In this document: positions 59,803 to 64,000 of the stretch, one piece after another
How positions within the stretch are numbered: the first letter of the stretch is position 1
Layout of the letters: each line of letters begins with the position of its first letter
Virus record (IMG/VR): IMGVR_UViG_3300042731_005759
Location: 112,088-176,087 of that record
Strand: one strand, 5' to 3'
Source: a virus
DNA: 64,000 nt
Program-made: the position numbers and the translations under genes
The notes under the pieces: model-generated
What the model saw: the letters and a program-made list of their open reading frames with translations, nothing else
Database searches by the model: none
Told to the model about the DNA's origin: nothing

Positions 59803-61236
59803 ATGGCAGAAGATACAGTTGGTGGTTTTAAAGATCTTACAAATGAAAATGAGATCTATGTCAACACAAAAAATAAATTAGACAATATCGGTTGTGGTAT
59901 GTGTCTTGCTAAGTGGACCCAAGTGACAATACACTTACAAAATGGTCACACACACTCGTGTCACCATCCAAGAACACACAAAATATCAGAATCAGAAATT
60001 AGTAGAAATCCCTCTGCACTACATAATACTCGTTTTAAAAAATTAAAACGTAAGGAAATGTTAGAGGGTGGTCGTCCCTCGGAGTGTGATTATTGTTGGA
60101 ACGTCGAAGATAATTCTGACAGATTTTCGGATAGGGTGTTTAAATCTTCTGAACCTTGGTCATTACCACATTTTGATGAAATAACACAAAATGATTGGAG
60201 AACAGATTTTAACCCAAGATATGTAGAGGTGGCATTTTCAAATAAATGTAATTTCAAATGTTCCTATTGTGCACCACAATTTTCATCTAAGTGGATGAGT
60301 GAGGTGGAACAGTTTGGTGGATACGATACAAGTTCGAGATTTAATTCTCCTGAACACATGAATAATGAGTCCACTAAACCATTTAAACACAATGAGTATA
60401 ATCCCTACGTTGAGGCATTTTGGAAATGGTGGCCAGATTTATACAATGATTTAGATACTTTTAGAATTACAGGCGGTGAACCACTCCTTTCAAAAGATAC
60501 TTGGAAAGTTTTGGACTATATCCTTGAACAGAAAGAACCAAACAAAAATCTAAAGATTGCAATAAATTCTAATTTAGGTATACCCGATAATTTGGTCGAT
60601 AAACTTATCGATAAAATAAATAAGATTACCGATGAGGGTAGAGTAAAAGAATTTGTTTTATTTACCTCTGCCGATACATGGGGAGATCATGCGGAATATA
60701 TTAGAAACGGATTAGTATTCAATAAGTTTTGGGATAATATCAATAAAATATTGAGTAAATGTCCAAAGGTGGTTATCACTTTTATGGTTACATATAATGC
60801 CCTGTCAGTCCTAAGATATAATAAATTAATAAAAGGGGTTTACGATCTTAAGGAGACTTACAACTCAAGTGATAGATATTGGAACTCCGCGGTGTTCTTA
60901 GATACCTCATATCTAAGATACCCTGGTCACCAAACAGTTCAAGTATTACCTGAAAGTTTCGCACCATTAGTCTTTGAACAAGCAAAATATGCGGATTTCC
61001 TAAGTACTATTGAATTCAATCATACACATATCGGGTATTCAGACATAGAAATACAAAAAATAAAAAGAACATACGATTGGATGATTTCAGATAAGGATCC
61101 CCAAAAGTTACTCACCCTACAAAGGGATTTTCACATCTTTTTCAAAGAACATGATAGAAGAAGGGGTACCAATTTCGTAAAAACATTCCCTGAGTTAGAG
61201 GAATTTTATAATTATTGTGGAGAAATAAAATTATGA
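59803..61236 (+). CDS. Twitch-type radical SAM enzyme
   Basis: The 477-residue protein has the radical SAM cluster motif NKCNFKCSYC (Cys149, Cys153, Cys156) and FRITGGEPLLSKDTW. Extra Cys motifs near the N-terminus (CGMC near 31-34, HSCHH near 53, CDYC near 95-98) would suit one auxiliary iron-sulfur cluster of the twitch type, though here N-terminal. Members of this group in marine phages modify peptides or sugars by unknown chemistry. The gene starts a new transcript and sits in a glycan cluster, so a sugar or glycoprotein substrate is an inference only. Confidence 0.75.
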   Translation: MAEDTVGGFKDLTNENEIYVNTKNKLDNIGCGMCLAKWTQVTIHLQNGHTHSCHHPRTHKISESEISRNPSALHNTRFKKLKRKEMLEGGRPSECDYCWNVEDNSDRFSDRVFKSSEPWSLPHFDEITQNDWRTDFNPRYVEVAFSNKCNFKCSYCAPQFSSKWMSEVEQFGGYDTSSRFNSPEHMNNESTKPFKHNEYNPYVEAFWKWWPDLYNDLDTFRITGGEPLLSKDTWKVLDYILEQKEPNKNLKIAINSNLGIPDNLVDKLIDKINKITDEGRVKEFVLFTSADTWGDHAEYIRNGLVFNKFWDNINKILSKCPKVVITFMVTYNALSVLRYNKLIKGVYDLKETYNSSDRYWNSAVFLDTSYLRYPGHQTVQVLPESFAPLVFEQAKYADFLSTIEFNHTHIGYSDIEIQKIKRTYDWMISDKDPQKLLTLQRDFHIFFKEHDRRRGTNFVKTFPELEEFYNYCGEIKL

Positions 61237-61994
61237 GTCATATAGTAGAACATTCAAGAGCATATGCGGTACTCCCACACAGTAAGTATGGTTTATCGAC
61301 TAGTCCACCATCAAACATAATGAATGATAGTGAATACACTCTTTTTGTTAAGGTCAAAATTGAGAAACAAAAAGAAGATAATGATTCATGTATTATTGCA
61401 AGACCAGGTAGACACAGTGGATTGTTTTTCAGTAATAATAATGAACAAGGTGGTGGATATTTAAAATTCATACTTTGGGCAAAAAAGGGGGATGAATACA
61501 TCACTAAGTATGATGATGTTTACATCGAAGAAAATGATTTAGGTAAAGAATTAATACTTCACACAACAAGAGATAGTGAAAACAATTTTAAATTCTTCAT
61601 TAATGGAGAAGTTAAATCGGAAGTTAAAATAGAGAACGGTGAAGAGTTAATTGATTATAGGGGAGAACCATACTATATAGGTGCAGGTAACCCTTTCTCA
61701 ATCGATCCCGTTTTTTGTAATTACGGTGAATTTGAATTTCACTTTGTTGGGCTAGTAAGTAAAGAAATTTCTTATGAAGATATACTTTCATATTCGTCAA
61801 ATATAATTAAACATGAAAGACATGGTTTAAATGTTTTGTCTAATGACTTTGAGTTAAAAAAACACACTAGTTTTTATTTTGATTTCGAGAACATTTCAAG
61901 ATATAGAATTTGGGACGTATCTGATAATGGTAATCACCTCAATCTTCATTGGAATGAGAGAGATGATTTAATAGAAGACAAAGGATTAATTTAA
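61233..61994 (+). CDS. Stand-alone LamG-like protein
   Basis: From ATG 61233 (overlapping the previous stop as ATGA) a 253-residue protein is read. It has a LamG/concanavalin-like pattern: RAYAVLPHSKYGLSTSPPSN, YTLFVKVKIEKQKED, SCIIARPGRHSGLFFSNNN, NNFKFFINGEVKSEV and FEFHFVGLVSKEIS. The close (HTSFYFDFENISRYRIWDVS, DNGNHLNLHW) matches LamG ends. It resembles the inserts in the GT7 pair in design and may supply acceptor binding for the cluster enzymes, or be an adhesin. Confidence 0.65.
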   Translation: MSHIVEHSRAYAVLPHSKYGLSTSPPSNIMNDSEYTLFVKVKIEKQKEDNDSCIIARPGRHSGLFFSNNNEQGGGYLKFILWAKKGDEYITKYDDVYIEENDLGKELILHTTRDSENNFKFFINGEVKSEVKIENGEELIDYRGEPYYIGAGNPFSIDPVFCNYGEFEFHFVGLVSKEISYEDILSYSSNIIKHERHGLNVLSNDFELKKHTSFYFDFENISRYRIWDVSDNGNHLNLHWNERDDLIEDKGLI

Positions 61995-61998
61995 AGTT

Positions 61999-63294
61999 AT
62001 GTCTATTTACGCTGCACTTGAAGATTGGGATAGTGTAATCAAACATCATTTACCTAATGGGTGTAACAAAAATTGGGTAGAAGATGGGGGTTACTTAAGG
62101 ACATTAGGTAGTTATTTATCTGACGACTATTTGAAAAAAGGAGTAGTACCACATGTTGTTCTACCCGAATACCCAGGTATAGAATATATCCATAAAAATA
62201 GTTTAGTTGGTGGTGATAAAAATTACCTGTACATTATATTCATACTAAACGTAACGTTTTTTTCTGAAAATGCGGAGGATGGATTTAAGTATGTAGATTG
62301 GAGAGTTTTAGAGGACGTAAAAAAAGGAAAATGTAATATTGTTTTCATACAAGACACCGAAGGTATGTCAGGTATGATTGGTACACAAACTGAGTATGAT
62401 TTTCTTCTTATCCAAAAATGGTCAGACAATATAAATTTACCAAGTAGTAATGTACACTATATATGTGGTAATGTCTTAAGTAAGGAGGTCGCACAACAAC
62501 AAGGATGTTCCTTTAATGTTATACCTCTTACAGTACAAGACATATGGGTAAACATAGAAAATTATCCTGATGAAATTATGGAGTTTAACCCGACGGATGA
62601 AAAATATCTTTACTTAAATTACAGTAGAAGACCAAGGTACCATAGAATATTTTTCTACTCAACACTTTTAAAAGAAGGTATATTCCATAAGGGAACAAAT
62701 AGTTTTAATGATTTACGGTGGCCATTACCAGTACGAGAATTACTAAAGAGTGATCCCGATATCTTAGAATACGCGGAAGAGTTATTTAGGATTTCGCCCG
62801 TTTTAATTGATAGAGAGAATGAATCTGATGACATAACTCTTTATATGAATCTAAATGACTATGAAAGGACATTTATATCTGTTGTAACTGAAACTTTGTA
62901 TGAAGAAAATACTCTATTTAATTCTGAGAAGATTTGGAAACCTATTATAATGGGACACCCATTCTTTTTATTGGGTAATCAATATCATTTACAATGGTTG
63001 AGAGACCAAGGATTTAAGACATTCGATAAATGGATTGATGAGAGTTATGATGATGAACCTAAAATGGAGGATCGATCAAATAAAATAATTTCAGAACTGA
63101 AAAGGTTTAGTGAGATGAGTATGGATGAATTAAAAAGGATCAGAGAAGAAATGAACGAAGTTTGTAGGTTCAATAAAGACCATATGAAACTTAGAATAAA
63201 AGAAAGATACCACCAAAATGGGGTTTTCGATAGAAACCAACCCACTACCAATGAATTAAAGAATATACACCGTAAAATGAGTAACCTTATTTAA
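61999..63294 (+). CDS. Probable glycosyltransferase-like protein of unknown family
   Basis: The 431-residue protein contains NSEKIWKPIIMGHPFFLLGN and WLRDQGFKTFDKWI. This pattern (F/SEKxxKPIxxGxPFxxxG...LRxxGFxTF) recurs in GT-B-like and exostosin/fucosyltransferase-like proteins. The N-terminal half (residues 1-200) has an alpha/beta look with strands (VPHVVLPEYPGIEYI, YLYIIFILNVTFF, CNIVFIQDTEG). Assignment to a family is uncertain. Its place between the LamG protein and the sugar-nucleotide dehydrogenase supports a glycan role. Confidence 0.55.
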   Translation: MSIYAALEDWDSVIKHHLPNGCNKNWVEDGGYLRTLGSYLSDDYLKKGVVPHVVLPEYPGIEYIHKNSLVGGDKNYLYIIFILNVTFFSENAEDGFKYVDWRVLEDVKKGKCNIVFIQDTEGMSGMIGTQTEYDFLLIQKWSDNINLPSSNVHYICGNVLSKEVAQQQGCSFNVIPLTVQDIWVNIENYPDEIMEFNPTDEKYLYLNYSRRPRYHRIFFYSTLLKEGIFHKGTNSFNDLRWPLPVRELLKSDPDILEYAEELFRISPVLIDRENESDDITLYMNLNDYERTFISVVTETLYEENTLFNSEKIWKPIIMGHPFFLLGNQYHLQWLRDQGFKTFDKWIDESYDDEPKMEDRSNKIISELKRFSEMSMDELKRIREEMNEVCRFNKDHMKLRIKERYHQNGVFDRNQPTTNELKNIHRKMSNLI

Positions 63295-63300
63295 TAGAAT

Positions 63301-64000
63301 ATGAAATCAGTATCAATCATAGGAATAGGTAAGTTAGGTTTATGCTTAGGTCTCAATTTAGAAAATAGTGGATACAACGTCATAGGAATCGACGTTAATG
63401 AAGAGTATATTAATGATTTGAATAATAATAATTTTCAAACTTCTGAACCTTCAGTAAATCGATTACTATCAACACAAAAAAACATAAAATTTACGACCGA
63501 TATCCAAGAGGCATTTGAGAACGACATTGTTTTTATAGTTGTTTCTACTCCTTCAACACACGAATGGAAATATGATCACAGCAATATAGACAACGTAGTA
63601 AATAAACTACTTGAATTGGGTGTGCAGAAAAAGAGAAAAGATCTTATAATAAACTGTACCACATTCCCTGGTTATTGTGAAGAACTCCATAATAGGACAA
63701 AGGATTATAACGTCCACGTATCATATAATCCTGAGTTTATTGCTCAAGGTTCAATCATTAAAGATCAATTATATGCCGATCATGTGTTAATAGGTGGTTC
63801 AGATGAATACGCCTCTAATTTGATTGAAAAGGTATATATGGATTTCATGGTTAGTGAACCAATATTCAATAAACTCACACCTGTAGAAGCCGAGATCACT
63901 AAGTTGTCGGTAAATTGTTTTCTAACCACGAAAATATCTTATGCAAATATGATTGGTGATATAACTATTCGTTACGGTGGTGATCCTAACAATGTTTTAG
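63301..64000 (+). CDS. UDP-glucose/GDP-mannose dehydrogenase family enzyme, 3' end outside window
   Basis: The ATG at 63301 opens a frame that stays open to the end of the window (233 codons seen). It starts KSVSIIGIGKLGLCLGLNLE (Rossmann NAD motif) and continues IGIDVNEEYINDLN, FENDIVFIVVSTPST, NPEFIAQGSIIKD and PVEAEITKLSVNCFLTTKIS. These are the standard landmarks of UGD-type enzymes that oxidise a nucleotide sugar to its uronic acid. The catalytic Cys lies in the missing C-terminal part. It extends the sugar-nucleotide pathway of this cluster. Confidence 0.8.
   Translation, partial: MKSVSIIGIGKLGLCLGLNLENSGYNVIGIDVNEEYINDLNNNNFQTSEPSVNRLLSTQKNIKFTTDIQEAFENDIVFIVVSTPSTHEWKYDHSNIDNVVNKLLELGVQKKRKDLIINCTTFPGYCEELHNRTKDYNVHVSYNPEFIAQGSIIKDQLYADHVLIGGSDEYASNLIEKVYMDFMVSEPIFNKLTPVEAEITKLSVNCFLTTKISYANMIGDITIRYGGDPNNVL

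Noticed and set aside
1-64000. tRNA genes
   Set aside because: No cloverleaf with T-loop consensus stood out in the few intergenic gaps; a covariance search would be needed to exclude them fully.

Overview
This window reads as part of a large, AT-rich, tailed-phage genome of the T4-like (contractile-tail, marine T4 superfamily) type. Genes are packed almost end to end on the + strand, often with 1-35 base overlaps, with a single two-gene island on the - strand (28926-29719). T4-type hallmarks are a gp46/gp47-like recombination nuclease pair (SbcC/SbcD), a DnaG-like primase, thioredoxin and glutaredoxin genes, and a very long tail-fibre block. The host is inferred, not proven. The encoded sigma factor carries region-2 wording typical of Bacteroidota RpoD, one small protein resembles the Hc1 histone-like proteins of Bacteroidota, and few starts have a Shine-Dalgarno sequence. 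Against this, the candidate early promoters look like classical TTGACT-17-TATATT sites rather than Bacteroidota TTTG/TAnnTTTG sites. No tRNA or rRNA gene and no CRISPR array was seen.

Layout. 1-11347: virion adhesion or tail proteins with long Thr-Pro-rich linkers, including an FN3/cupredoxin protein, a parallel beta-helix protein and an Asp-box beta-propeller. 11398-19425: nucleic-acid metabolism (RuvC-like resolvase, a candidate small RNA, primase, PD-(D/E)XK nuclease, two nucleotidyltransferases, gp47 and gp46). 19492-24743: ClpP-like protease, membrane proteins, sigma factor and amidase (lysis enzyme), including a probable -1 frameshift. 24750-33925: small virion-like and unknown proteins, an Hc1-like protein, PAP2 phosphatase, D12 adenine methylase, NusG-like factor, AAA+ ATPase, thioredoxin and glutaredoxin. 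34010-52219: tail fibres, including a 2803-residue fibre ending in an S74 self-cleaving chaperone, followed by LamG-like adhesins. 52273-64000: a glycan cluster (several glycosyltransferases, a methyltransferase, GDP-mannose 3,5-epimerase-like and UDP-glucose dehydrogenase-like enzymes, and a radical SAM enzyme).

Expression logic visible in the sequence. One class of candidate promoters has -35 TTGACT/TTTACA, a 17-base spacer and -10 TATATT or similar, and precedes metabolic and regulatory genes. A second recurring motif, (A)GTATTTAT, sits 4-5 bases before the ATG of several virion and lysis-side genes and farther upstream of others; it is a candidate late promoter. Its spacing implies leaderless or nearly leaderless mRNAs. 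The phage sigma factor and NusG-like protein are candidate drivers of this switch.

The most notable observations are: a roughly 70-nt structured RNA with its own promoter and terminator just upstream of primase; a 10-A slippery tract that would fuse a membrane protein to a Thr-Pro-rich tail; two tandem GT7-type glycosyltransferases whose catalytic domain appears to be split by an inserted LamG-like domain; and an amicyanin-like copper-site domain at the end of a virion protein.
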